Positions 5,852 through 13,144 of a DNA stretch of 17,179 nt are shown one piece after another. This DNA is from Planctomycetes bacterium UBA1146. Lineage in GTDB: Bacteria; Planctomycetota; UBA8108; UBA1146. The first letter of the stretch is position 1. The number at the start of each line of letters is the position of its first letter. A program made the translations under genes and the position numbers. The stretch covers positions 23,859 through 41,037 of the forward strand of contig DCAA01000020.1 of assembly GCA_002311345.1 (NCBI GenBank), read 5' to 3'. A model generated the notes under the pieces. The model worked only from the letters and a program-made list of their open reading frames with translations, did not search any database and had not been told where the DNA came from.

Positions 5852-8140
5852 TCAGGTACAGGGCAAAGAATCGGGGGTCGGATCCTCACCCGGGGTCGGC
5901 CAGGGCAATTCGGGGGGCTCTCCTGCACTGAAGAGATACCCGAGGATCCTGATGGCATCGGCGATATTGACGGAACCGGAGTCGTTCACATCCATGGCAT
6001 CGAGACAGGACCCGCTCGGCCCCTGTACGAACAGATAGCCGAGAATGAAAATGGCGTCCGCAACATTCAAACTGAGATCCTCGTTCGCATCTCCGCGCAG
6101 GAAGATCGGTCCGCCACCACCCCCCGTAACATCGATACTGCAGGGAGTTGCCTCTGACTCCAGTGAAGATCTCAATGCCACAATTTCCCACAGATGCAAC
6201 CCCGGTAAAACGCCGTCATGGAAAAACCCCACGGCCTGCCCCGACAGGACCTCCAGCAGAACTCCATCGAAGTAAACCTCGATGGAATCGTAATCCGGTT
6301 CGCCCAGTTGCCATTCGAGATCGACCCCTGAAGGGTTTTCAGTACAGGTGAGACCCGAAACGGGCAGCGGCGGCGAAGTCGGTGGGAGTGAATTATCGAC
6401 TGAACAGTTACTGGGAGGGCTGGTCAGTGAATCCCGGACGGCGATGGCGGAGTACTGGAGTAACCCTAGCGGAGCGAACTGATCGGTAAAGGAGGTGCTG
6501 CTGCCCGGCAGGTTGGTGAGAAATACTCCATCGCGTTCGATCTGGATCAGATCATAGTCCACATTCCCCAGAATCCACGAGAGCTGGACGGAGCCAGAAC
6601 TGGAAACGCACTCGAAATTCTCGATTGCATCGGGAGGACTGGGTGGGACGCCCCCGAGCAAATCGATCACGACGTTCGTATCGGAATCGAGAATCAGATC
6701 AGGGATGACTCGTGGCGAATACCCGGTACTGACAGGTGGGGTTGCCGTCAGGTCGTAGGTTCCCGAAACCTGACGGATCGAAAATGCACCCAGGCCATCG
6801 GTGTCATTTCCAAATACATAGACCACAGCGCCCGTGACACTGTCGTTGAGAGTGATCTCCACTGCCGCAACGGGGACAACTCCTGCGACCACCGTTCCGG
6901 TCAGGGCATACCCATCGGGCAACGTAACCACCCCCAGATTGGTCGTTCCAGTGACCGCGATCGATTCGATCACCAGAGGCGCCGCCCCGCTGACGAACTT
7001 GGGCCGGAATGCGATGTCGTAGGTGTTTGGCTCCACCTGTACCGAGAAATTTCCGGAACTATTGGCGTTGTCATGGGCCGTGGGGATCTCGATCCCCGTG
7101 GCAGAGATGAAGAAATCGAGATCGGTATCGGGGATGACATCTCCGCTGATATCCGCCACGGTACCACTGACCGCGAATCCCTCCGGCAACGTCAAGACGC
7201 CGATATCCACACCTCCGATGGGAACCGTGATGTCGGTCAACGAAGAGACCAGAGATGACCCTGTCGGTGGATCCACTTCCAGTTCCCAGGAACCTGCGGG
7301 CACGAGTACCTGAAAAAGCCCTGAATCGTCCGTGTTGTCACCGGGGGTCACGAATTCCTCATCCGTGATTGGATCTGAGACATCGATGTCGGCCCCCACC
7401 ACGGGAGAACCGGAGGAATCCTCGACGAATCCTGTGAGTTCGTGGCCGATCCGTAACACCACATCTCCAAGATCGACTGCATCAAACAGAGCAACATCAG
7501 AGATGAGACGAGGAACCAGAGGAACCGGGCTGGTCCCTGCTCCCTGGGTGAAACGGATGTCCCAGAAATCAGCGAATACCTTCACCGAGAAGATCCCCTC
7601 ATCGTCGGTGAAGTCACCCGAGAAAGCTGTTTGCTGTCCACTGACAGGATCGAAGAAGTCGAGATCCACCGAGGGGAGGGGTTGTGCCATTTCCCCGATA
7701 ACTCGACCCGAAACGATGCTCGCGTCCTCGAGAATCACGGTTCCGAGATCGGTATTTCCGATCAGATTCACCGACTGGACTACCAGGTCGAAATAGGGCA
7801 TCGAGCGTGCGGTCTGGAAATGGATGTCATAGAATCCTGGTGGTGCTACCTCACAGATCACCGTGGTGAAACTGCCATCCGCCAGGGTGACATCCTGGCT
7901 GAGGAGCAGAGCGACTCCAGTGAAAGGATCCCGGATATCGATGTCGACTCCCACAATAGGCTCGCCAGCGACATCCAGAACGGTCCCGGTGATCACCCAC
8001 GAGGTGGGAAGACACTGCCCCTGGATCGAGGATTTTGTCCCCAAAACCAGCACCAGGGCCAAAGCAACGAGCCACAGCCCCTGCCTTAACTTCACCAGAG
8101 CACCATTATTTCGGGCAAAACCGACTTTTCTGGTAACCAT
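5852..8140 (-). CDS. Secreted protein with five carboxypeptidase-regulatory-like repeats, two Fn3-like domains and a dockerin-like C-terminus
   Basis: A 762-residue exported protein with no catalytic motif. It has a signal peptide: basic residues to about 19, hydrophobic LWLVALALVLVLG, end near 42. Five repeats of about 85 residues follow (48-135, 141-229, 234-317, 323-406, 410-495), each opening with a strand such as ISGTVAD or LTGFVED, then P-x-x-x-V-D-[IL]-D, a GxFSV turn, YDI/WDI, and closing with LGVVTLPDG. This is the transthyretin-like fold of CarboxypepD_reg domains. Two Fn3-like domains cover about 506-586 and 594-671 (VQLSW, VDLEW; paired NxDYD/EPDYD). Dockerin loops are at 679-740 (FLRGDANEDLSLNVADAI; DVNDSGSVNIADAI), then GEDPTPDSLPCT. 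A weak SD, GGGAG (8145-8149), precedes the ATG by 4 bases. It is divergent from the methyltransferase and upstream, on the same strand, of two other dockerin-type genes. Likely an extended surface stalk or binding protein; ligand unknown. Confidence 0.87.
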   Translation of the reverse strand: MVTRKVGFARNNGALVKLRQGLWLVALALVLVLGTKSSIQGQCLPTSWVITGTVLDVAGEPIVGVDIDIRDPFTGVALLLSQDVTLADGSFTTVICEVAPPGFYDIHFQTARSMPYFDLVVQSVNLIGNTDLGTVILEDASIVSGRVIGEMAQPLPSVDLDFFDPVSGQQTAFSGDFTDDEGIFSVKVFADFWDIRFTQGAGTSPVPLVPRLISDVALFDAVDLGDVVLRIGHELTGFVEDSSGSPVVGADIDVSDPITDEEFVTPGDNTDDSGLFQVLVPAGSWELEVDPPTGSSLVSSLTDITVPIGGVDIGVLTLPEGFAVSGTVADISGDVIPDTDLDFFISATGIEIPTAHDNANSSGNFSVQVEPNTYDIAFRPKFVSGAAPLVIESIAVTGTTNLGVVTLPDGYALTGTVVAGVVPVAAVEITLNDSVTGAVVYVFGNDTDGLGAFSIRQVSGTYDLTATPPVSTGYSPRVIPDLILDSDTNVVIDLLGGVPPSPPDAIENFECVSSSGSVQLSWILGNVDYDLIQIERDGVFLTNLPGSSTSFTDQFAPLGLLQYSAIAVRDSLTSPPSNCSVDNSLPPTSPPLPVSGLTCTENPSGVDLEWQLGEPDYDSIEVYFDGVLLEVLSGQAVGFFHDGVLPGLHLWEIVALRSSLESEATPCSIDVTGGGGGPIFLRGDANEDLSLNVADAIFILGYLFVQGPSGSCLDAMDVNDSGSVNIADAIRILGYLFSAGEPPELPWPTPGEDPTPDSLPCT
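5921..6106 (-). other. Dockerin-like EF-hand pair (repeat protein)
   Basis: Encodes about residues 679-740. The two loops are near copies: NEDLSLNVADAIFILGYLF and NDSGSVNIADAIRILGYLF. The first loop has Leu where the usual Gly sits (DLS rather than DGS), which may weaken calcium binding at that loop. Confidence 0.85.
6656..7999 (-). repeat. Five tandem CarboxypepD_reg-like repeats
   Basis: Encodes residues 48-495. Common elements of each unit are a first strand with GTV/GRV/GFV, a middle DIDIRDP/DLDFFDP/DIDVSDP/DLDFFISATG/EITLNDS segment, a D-x-x-G-x-F turn, and a closing LGxVxLPxG. The units have diverged clearly, so the duplication is old. Confidence 0.78.
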
Positions 8141-8297
8141 GAGTCTCCCACGAACCTACAAAAATAGCGGGTTTGGATGTGAACAATACTCACCGATAAT
8201 TGACCTGACTCAAATATACCTGACCTGGCCAGCAGGATCTGCCAAAATTGTTGCGGATCTGGACCTGCTTCCAGCCGAAAGGGGGAATTGACATCCT
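8141..8297. promoter_or_regulatory. Divergent intergenic region with TGACCTG direct repeats
   Basis: These 157 AT-richer bases separate two divergent genes and should hold both promoters. TGACCTG occurs at 8201-8207 and 8221-8227, a 20-base period of about two helical turns. A TATATT lies between them on the minus strand. No clean -35/-10 pair could be assigned on either strand, so promoter positions are open. Confidence 0.4.
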
Positions 8298-8300
8298 TTG
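8281..8300 (+). promoter_or_regulatory. SD-like GGGGG and TTG start deciding the methyltransferase N-terminus
   Basis: GGGGG (8281-8285), in-frame stop TGA (8289-8291), then TTG (8298-8300). The stop leaves TTG as the first usable start. The 12-base spacing is longer than usual, which together with TTG suggests low translation, as is often seen for DNA methyltransferases. Confidence 0.6.
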
Positions 8301-9365
8301 ATCAAGTATCTCGGTTCCAAACGAATCCTGATTCCTGCCATCGAGAAGGTGCTGGGGGTACTGCCCGACTGCCGCAGTGTTCTCGATCTCTTCAGTGGAA
8401 CATCCCGTGTTGGCAAGGCGCTCAAGGCCACAGGATGGCGAGTGATCCTGAACGACTGGAATCACTACGCTCATACCCTCGCAATCGCTCATGTCGTTTT
8501 CGACAGAGAACGTCTCGACGAAGCGATCCCGGTGCTGGAACATTTGCGGTCCATCACTCCGGTCGATGGATGGTTCACCGAGACGTACTGTCGTCAGAGT
8601 CGCTACTTCACCCCGGAAAACGGTGCGCGTATCGAAGGGATCCGCGAGGAAATCGAAAAACTGGATCTCGACGATGAACTGAGATGCGTGGCACTGACTG
8701 CCCTGATGGAAGCCGCCGACAGGGTCGACTCGACGGTCGGAGTTCAGATGGCCTACCTCAAGAAGTGGGCCGCGCGTGCCCTGAAGCCGCTGCAACTCAG
8801 GGATCCGGATCCAGTACCACGCAGCCAACACGGTAAGGCCGAAGCGCATCGACTGGAGGCGCGTGAAGCGGCTTCCCGCCTGTCCGCCGATGTCGCCTAC
8901 CTCGATCCCCCCTACAACCAGCACAAGTACCTCGGCAACTACCATGTATGGGAGACCCTGGTGCGGTGGGACCAGCCGGAGGTTTATGGCATCGCTTGCA
9001 AGAGGATCGAGTGCCGACAACGGCGCAGTGATTTCAACTCGAAACGTGGAATCCAGCAGGCGATGAAAGACCTGGTTGAACTTCTCGACTGTCGCTACCT
9101 GCTCGTCTCCTTCAACAACGAGGGATTTCTCGATCGCGCAGAGATAGAGCAACTACTGTCCACACGTGGAACAGTGACGGTTCTCTCCCGGTGTCATCCG
9201 CGTTATGTGGGCGCAAAAATTGGTATCCACAATCCGCAAGGCCGTAAAGTTGGTGAAGTCTCCCACCTCAAGAACACCGAGTATCTGTTCCTGGTCGGCG
9301 ATGTGGAGATTGCAGATACGGTTCTGGAATCGGTCGGACTGACACGCGAGCAGCCGGTTCTCTAG
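8298..9365 (+). CDS. D12-class N6-adenine DNA methyltransferase (Dam-like)
   Basis: A 355-residue cytoplasmic enzyme expected to transfer methyl from S-adenosylmethionine to the N6 of adenine in a specific DNA site. The N-terminus KYLGSKRILIP (3-13) and motif I, DLFSGTSRVG (30-39), form the SAM pocket. The catalytic motif IV is DPPYN (203-207), followed by HKYLGNYHVWETL. SFNNEGF (271-277) is a further family-like segment. Motif order I then IV and the length fit MethyltransfD12 (PF02086). The start is TTG: an in-frame TGA at 8289-8291 rules out any longer start, the family motif begins at once after it, and GGGGG (8281-8285) lies 12 bases upstream. No restriction endonuclease is next to it, so it is either an orphan regulatory or protective methylase, or part of a decayed system. 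Target site cannot be read from the sequence. Confidence 0.92.
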   Translation: MIKYLGSKRILIPAIEKVLGVLPDCRSVLDLFSGTSRVGKALKATGWRVILNDWNHYAHTLAIAHVVFDRERLDEAIPVLEHLRSITPVDGWFTETYCRQSRYFTPENGARIEGIREEIEKLDLDDELRCVALTALMEAADRVDSTVGVQMAYLKKWAARALKPLQLRDPDPVPRSQHGKAEAHRLEAREAASRLSADVAYLDPPYNQHKYLGNYHVWETLVRWDQPEVYGIACKRIECRQRRSDFNSKRGIQQAMKDLVELLDCRYLLVSFNNEGFLDRAEIEQLLSTRGTVTVLSRCHPRYVGAKIGIHNPQGRKVGEVSHLKNTEYLFLVGDVEIADTVLESVGLTREQPVL

Positions 9366-10219
9366 TCCTCGACATCTTCAACGGCGGTGCGGTCTTGTTT
9401 GATTTTGACTCCAAACATCTGGGCGACGCGGTCGACCTGGATACGATCCTTTTCGGGACAGTTTGATTTCCATCGACGGAGCGCCCCTGCCAGCGGCTCC
9501 TCTGGCTCAGGCACACCGTGATTGAGGTACCTCACGGCGCGCCAGGCTCGAGGATCCTTTTCCAGCAACGGTAACCATGCCACCGCGATGACAAGTAATC
9601 GTTCACGCTTCAGGGGTGTCGATTCGACCTCCACTCGATGCTTCTTGTACCAACCCTCGATGGTCTCTCCCTCTGGAAGTGCCCCCCTCTCGATCAGCTT
9701 CTGGACGTACTGTTCGAGGTGCGGAGCATAAGAAGCCCAGTTGGGATACGGTGGATCCTGTTTCCAGCGCCGTGCCATCTTTCGGAGAACGAACAGGCTG
9801 GCGGCCTCACAGAGCGTCTCCTCCAGCCAGTGGTGCGGTTCGGGATCCTCGTCAAAACCGCACAGGATGTGCCCCATCTCGTGGGCGAACTGGTAGGCGA
9901 TCTGCGCCCAGTGCCGACCCTCGACGGCGAGGCGAACCCGGATGGCACCATCATCATCTCGACGATGCAGAACGATCGGACCCCCGGAAGCCTCGACCCG
10001 GATGATGGGCAGTTGAGGCGATCCTGCCGCCTTCCACAGCGGCTCAGCAGCACAAACGAGCACCGCTTTCACATCGGCAACAGAGGCATCTCCCCAGCCC
10101 TCCTCTGCTGCTTCGATGCACAGGTCCGAGGCAAGACAGGGAACTCCCCCCCACAGCACGGTCAAGCAAACTCCCCACCGCACCATCGAGAGAAATCGCT
10201 GCCTCGTCCACTCGATCAT
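9362..10219 (-). CDS. Exported HExxH metallopeptidase-like protein, coupled to the POT transporter
   Basis: A 285-residue protein of unrecognised family. An N-terminal signal or anchor is visible (hydrophobic MVRWGVCLTVLWGGVPCLAS, 12-31). The core motif is FAHEMGHILCGFD (111-123): H113-E114-xx-H117 is a zinc site, and E133, E134 or E138 in WLEETLCEAA could supply the third ligand, as in gluzincins. Cys34, Cys56, Cys120 and Cys137 could form disulphides after export. The ATG at 10219 overlaps the transporter stop by 4 bases (ATGA), which supports this start and translational coupling; an internal ATG at 10186 would give a shorter signal peptide. It shares CTAG with the convergent methyltransferase stop. 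A peptidase or peptidase-like role next to a peptide importer makes sense, but activity is inferred only from the motif. Confidence 0.78.
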   Translation of the reverse strand: MIEWTRQRFLSMVRWGVCLTVLWGGVPCLASDLCIEAAEEGWGDASVADVKAVLVCAAEPLWKAAGSPQLPIIRVEASGGPIVLHRRDDDGAIRVRLAVEGRHWAQIAYQFAHEMGHILCGFDEDPEPHHWLEETLCEAASLFVLRKMARRWKQDPPYPNWASYAPHLEQYVQKLIERGALPEGETIEGWYKKHRVEVESTPLKRERLLVIAVAWLPLLEKDPRAWRAVRYLNHGVPEPEEPLAGALRRWKSNCPEKDRIQVDRVAQMFGVKIKQDRTAVEDVED

Positions 10220-12297
10220 GCCGCAGCCTGTTCCTCAGGCTGTGCACCATCGCCCTGGATGTAGTCCTTCGGCCTGTAGAAGTACGCCACCACCACGAAG
10301 GCGAAGGCAGTGCCGAGCATCAACTGGGTGAAGAACCAGAAGTAGGGCGCACCCTGGAGAGTGGTCGCTCCCCCGACGTGGGCAAGCACCTCCCCCTTGA
10401 AGGGCTGGGGTGCAATATTGGCGGCCACGATCAGCGTTCGAACGGGTAGGAAGTCCTCGATCGAAGGCTCCCCTGATTCCCCGTTGCCACTGGTCTGGGC
10501 CTTCTCCAACTCGATCTGGGCCTTACGCCTCTCGATCCAGGAGTACCTGGGGGTGGCATCGGCGTCCTCGACGTGCTGGAGGCTGACCGCTTCCTCTTGC
10601 GATGCCACCGACAGACTGGTGACCTCGACCTCGAACCAGGCATCGAATGGGGTGTGCTGTATACGATCAGGGCCATCGCTGGAGACGATGAAGTACTGAC
10701 GGTTGACCAACTGGTAGCGCACAGGGGCCCCCCAGGGGTCCTTCAACGCACCGACGATGGCATCGCCGTCCTCTGTCAGCGGCAACCGATCCTGCTCCTT
10801 CCAGTAATTTTCGATGAGGCCCAGGGCTTCCTCGAGGACCGGCGTCTCTGCCAGCACCAGGCCCTCCTTGTTGCCACTGTTACCGAAGAGAACCTGGATG
10901 TCATCGGCGGTATCCTCGGCAGAAGCACCTTGAAGAAGCAGCGTGAAGCCTCCACCGTCTCTCTGGGAGTAGGTCATCTTGGCTTCGGTGGCGAGTTTCA
11001 TTCTCTCTGTTGCCGATTTTTCTTCATCGAACCCATTTGCCAGTTCGACCGCCGCGACGATGGTGTCGGGCACGACGATGTTGTGGTTGACCACCGCGGT
11101 GAACAAGTTGCCTAGAGACACACTCATCAAGAAGAGCGCCATGATCACCGACTTCATCATCTTCGGTGCCTGGGTGTAGGCGAACTCCAATCCGGTGATG
11201 GAGACCATCACCTCGGCAGCGGTGAGGATCGCATAGGCGAGAATCTGCCAGCCGATGGAGGGGCGTTCACCGGCATCGATGAGCCCCTGGGCAATCGCCA
11301 CCATGGCGAAACCACCGACCATCACGAAAAGCCCGAGAGAGATCTTCCTTACCGGAGTCAGCTTCCACACCCGGTCGATGGCGGGATAGACCAGGAACTG
11401 GAAGGTCGGAATCAAGATCAAGATCATCACCGGATTGACCGCCTGGATCTGGGATGCAAGCCACGTCACCCCTAGCCAGTTGCGATTCATATCCTGGGCC
11501 TGCAGTACCCACGATGAGCCGGTCTGATCGAACAGCGCCCAGAAGACGGCGATGAAGATGAAAATGACGCTGACCTTGAGCAACGACTTGATGCCGACAG
11601 GGCTGCAGGTCTCCCGGAACCAGGCTCGTCCCCCCGCCGGAATGTGGATAAAGACATTTCTGCCCATCCAGAAGGCGAAGGTGGCGATCGCCATCAGGAT
11701 GCCGGGCACCCCGAAGGCGAAGTGTGGGCCGTACCACTCCAGCAGCCAGGGGGTCAGCAAGGTCGACAGGAAGGCGCCGGTATTGATGGAGAAATAGAAC
11801 CAGCCAAATGCCTTGGTCAGCAGGTAAGAGTTCTTGATGCCGAACTGATCACCGACGTGAGCGGAGACACAGGGCTTGATTCCCCCGGAGCCGAGGGAGA
11901 TCAGGATCAGCCCGATCCACAGAGTCTGGAAGGGATCGAGAGAAGCATTGATTCCCATCAGAGCGAGCACCCCATGACCCGCGCAGTAGACCATGCTCAA
12001 CGACATGATGGTCAGGTACTTGCCGAGGAAGATGTCTGCGATCAGCGCCCCGAAGATGGGAGTGAAATAGACCGCGGTGGTGAACAGATGGTAATTCTCG
12101 ACCGCTGTTGCCCTGGGCATCGGATCGCCGCCGGCAGCTCCGGGCATCAGGAACAGGAACTGGGTCATGAAGACGACCAGGATCCCCTTCATGCCGTAAA
12201 AACTGAACCGTTCCGCCGCTTCGTTGCCGATGATGTAGGGAATCCCCTTGGGGACCTCGGTCGTCAGGGGGGGCGTGGTGAGATATTTCGACGACAC
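10216..12297 (-). CDS. POT/PTR family proton-dependent oligopeptide transporter with large C-terminal insertion
   Basis: A 693-residue inner-membrane symporter of the major facilitator superfamily that should import di- or tripeptides with protons. POT hallmarks are NEAAERFSFYGMKG (25-38, the ExxER motif: E26, E29, R30), GSGGIKPCVSAHVGDQF (136-152, K141), FGWFYFSINTGAF (164-176) and EFAYTQAPKMMKS (371-383). I place about 11 helices between 32 and 405 and the last at about 652-674. Between them lies an insertion of roughly 245 residues, expected in the periplasm; residues 486-547 resemble the pseudopilin GspG C-terminal domain (ENYWKEQDRLPL, KDPWGAPVRYQL, FIVSSDGPD). Usual bacterial POTs are about 450-500 residues. 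The start is GTG at 12297, with GAGGAG (12305-12310) 7 bases upstream. It lies 154 bases downstream of lutC on the same strand and overlaps the peptidase-like gene by 4 bases. Confidence 0.93.
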   Translation of the reverse strand: MSSKYLTTPPLTTEVPKGIPYIIGNEAAERFSFYGMKGILVVFMTQFLFLMPGAAGGDPMPRATAVENYHLFTTAVYFTPIFGALIADIFLGKYLTIMSLSMVYCAGHGVLALMGINASLDPFQTLWIGLILISLGSGGIKPCVSAHVGDQFGIKNSYLLTKAFGWFYFSINTGAFLSTLLTPWLLEWYGPHFAFGVPGILMAIATFAFWMGRNVFIHIPAGGRAWFRETCSPVGIKSLLKVSVIFIFIAVFWALFDQTGSSWVLQAQDMNRNWLGVTWLASQIQAVNPVMILILIPTFQFLVYPAIDRVWKLTPVRKISLGLFVMVGGFAMVAIAQGLIDAGERPSIGWQILAYAILTAAEVMVSITGLEFAYTQAPKMMKSVIMALFLMSVSLGNLFTAVVNHNIVVPDTIVAAVELANGFDEEKSATERMKLATEAKMTYSQRDGGGFTLLLQGASAEDTADDIQVLFGNSGNKEGLVLAETPVLEEALGLIENYWKEQDRLPLTEDGDAIVGALKDPWGAPVRYQLVNRQYFIVSSDGPDRIQHTPFDAWFEVEVTSLSVASQEEAVSLQHVEDADATPRYSWIERRKAQIELEKAQTSGNGESGEPSIEDFLPVRTLIVAANIAPQPFKGEVLAHVGGATTLQGAPYFWFFTQLMLGTAFAFVVVAYFYRPKDYIQGDGAQPEEQAAA
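10657..10842 (-). other. GspG-like (T2SG) segment inside the POT transporter
   Basis: Encodes residues 486-547. The series LGLIENYWKEQDRLPLTEDG, LKDPWGAPVRYQL and YFIVSSDGPD follows the order of the major pseudopilin C-terminal domain: helix end with a Tyr and Pro, DPWG-x-P-x-x-Y, then a strand ending S-x-G-P-D. The N-terminal pilin helix and peptidase site are absent, so it is not a pseudopilin, only a domain-like insertion. Confidence 0.6.
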
Positions 12298-12304
12298 GAA
12301 TCAA

Positions 12305-12310
12305 CTCCTC
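12305..12310 (-). promoter_or_regulatory. Shine-Dalgarno GAGGAG setting the GTG start at 12297
   Basis: Minus-strand GAGGAG with a 7-base spacer before GTG TCG TCG. It supports the GTG start used here. Confidence 0.7.
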
Positions 12311-12327
12311 ACACATGCGGTAGATAG

Positions 12328-12346
12328 TCACAACGGAATCACAACG
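12328..12346 (-). promoter_or_regulatory. Direct repeat TCACAACG, possible operator of the transporter gene
   Basis: TCACAACG occurs at 12328-12335 and again at 12339-12346, an exact 8-base repeat with an 11-base period, about one helical turn. It lies 31-49 bases upstream of the GTG of the transporter gene and just beyond its SD. The position suits a regulator site. No matching site was noticed upstream of lutA. Confidence 0.35.
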
Positions 12347-12403
12347 TCTTCCCGGAACTCTGCCAGAGGTGAATCCCCCCGGCGCAGGAGTGTGACAAAG
12401 GAG

Positions 12404-12423
12404 CCCCCAGCGCGCAACGGGGG
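12404..12423 (-). terminator. Weak hairpin after lutC
   Basis: CCCCC (12419-12423 read on the minus strand) pairs with GGGGG (12404-12408) around a 10-base GC-rich loop; CTCCTTTGT follows. It lies 29 bases after the lutC stop, where a terminator would be expected before the transporter gene. The stem is short and the T-run poor, so this is tentative. Confidence 0.25.
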
Positions 12424-12451
12424 ATAAAACGTCAACAAACCCCCCCAGAGC

Positions 12452-13144
12452 TCATTCCACCAGCACGATCTGGACCGTCCCCGGACCGTGAACCCCGGTC
12501 ACCAGCACTCCCTCGATATCCGCGGTCTTCGAGGGCCCAGTGACCAGAGTGACGCAGGACGGGAGGTGACCGGCGGATCCGGAAATTGACTCCAGGACTC
12601 CACCATCCCGGGACAGATCGAGCAGATCATCGATCAGCCGTGAGACGGGCACCAGCACCAGGTGACGGGGAGGAACCAGAGAAGCGAGGCGCAGTTCTCG
12701 ATCTGACGATGTGAGCACCAGCGATCCGGTCGCCGCTACCGCAGCGCTGGCCACAGTGATGCCGCAGTCGACCTCATCATAGAGCTGATCGAGACCGACA
12801 TCGTTTTTGCAGATTTCGATCCCCTGATCCTGGAGTCGCTCCTCGAGATCAGAGTCGAGAAGCGGATCCTGGCCGAGAAGTACCCTCGAGATCTTCTCTT
12901 CCAATATCCAGCCCAGGAGAAACTCCGCGATGTCTTTGCGATCACGGAGTTCTACCTGCATCCCCACTTCAGTGGCTCGCTCGGTGAAGAGACCGATCCT
13001 GGCAGACATCTCATCGGAGGATCTTGGCAGTGGCCGACGGATGATTTCCCGGTCGCCGGAGAACTCACCCGGTTCCGATCGATCAGAACGACCGAGCGCA
13101 CTTCTCACTTTCTCGAGGAAGATCTCACGGGAGGTTCCCTTCAT
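12452..13144 (-). CDS. lutC: LutC, LUD-domain subunit of the lactate oxidation complex
   Basis: A 230-residue cytoplasmic protein of the LutC/YkgG family. With LutA and LutB it forms the iron-sulphur L-lactate dehydrogenase complex that turns lactate into pyruvate. The LUD hallmarks are clear: CGITVASAAVAATGSLVL (127-144) and GPSKTADIEGVLVTGVHGPG (203-222). The ATG at 13144 overlaps the lutB stop by 4 bases (ATGA), and GGGAGGG (13153-13159) lies 8 bases upstream. A TTG further out (13171) would add nine residues but has neither advantage. Length matches the family (about 230-240). It is the last gene of a three-gene operon. Confidence 0.93.
   Translation of the reverse strand: MKGTSREIFLEKVRSALGRSDRSEPGEFSGDREIIRRPLPRSSDEMSARIGLFTERATEVGMQVELRDRKDIAEFLLGWILEEKISRVLLGQDPLLDSDLEERLQDQGIEICKNDVGLDQLYDEVDCGITVASAAVAATGSLVLTSSDRELRLASLVPPRHLVLVPVSRLIDDLLDLSRDGGVLESISGSAGHLPSCVTLVTGPSKTADIEGVLVTGVHGPGTVQIVLVE

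Noticed and set aside
1..8140. Cellulosome-type gene cluster
   Set aside because: Dockerin-like modules are present, but no cohesin, scaffoldin or glycoside hydrolase is visible in the window.
8190..9152. A 320-codon minus-strand frame opposite the methyltransferase
   Set aside because: The plus strand holds clear D12 motifs; the antisense product has no family features and would overlap the divergent promoter region.
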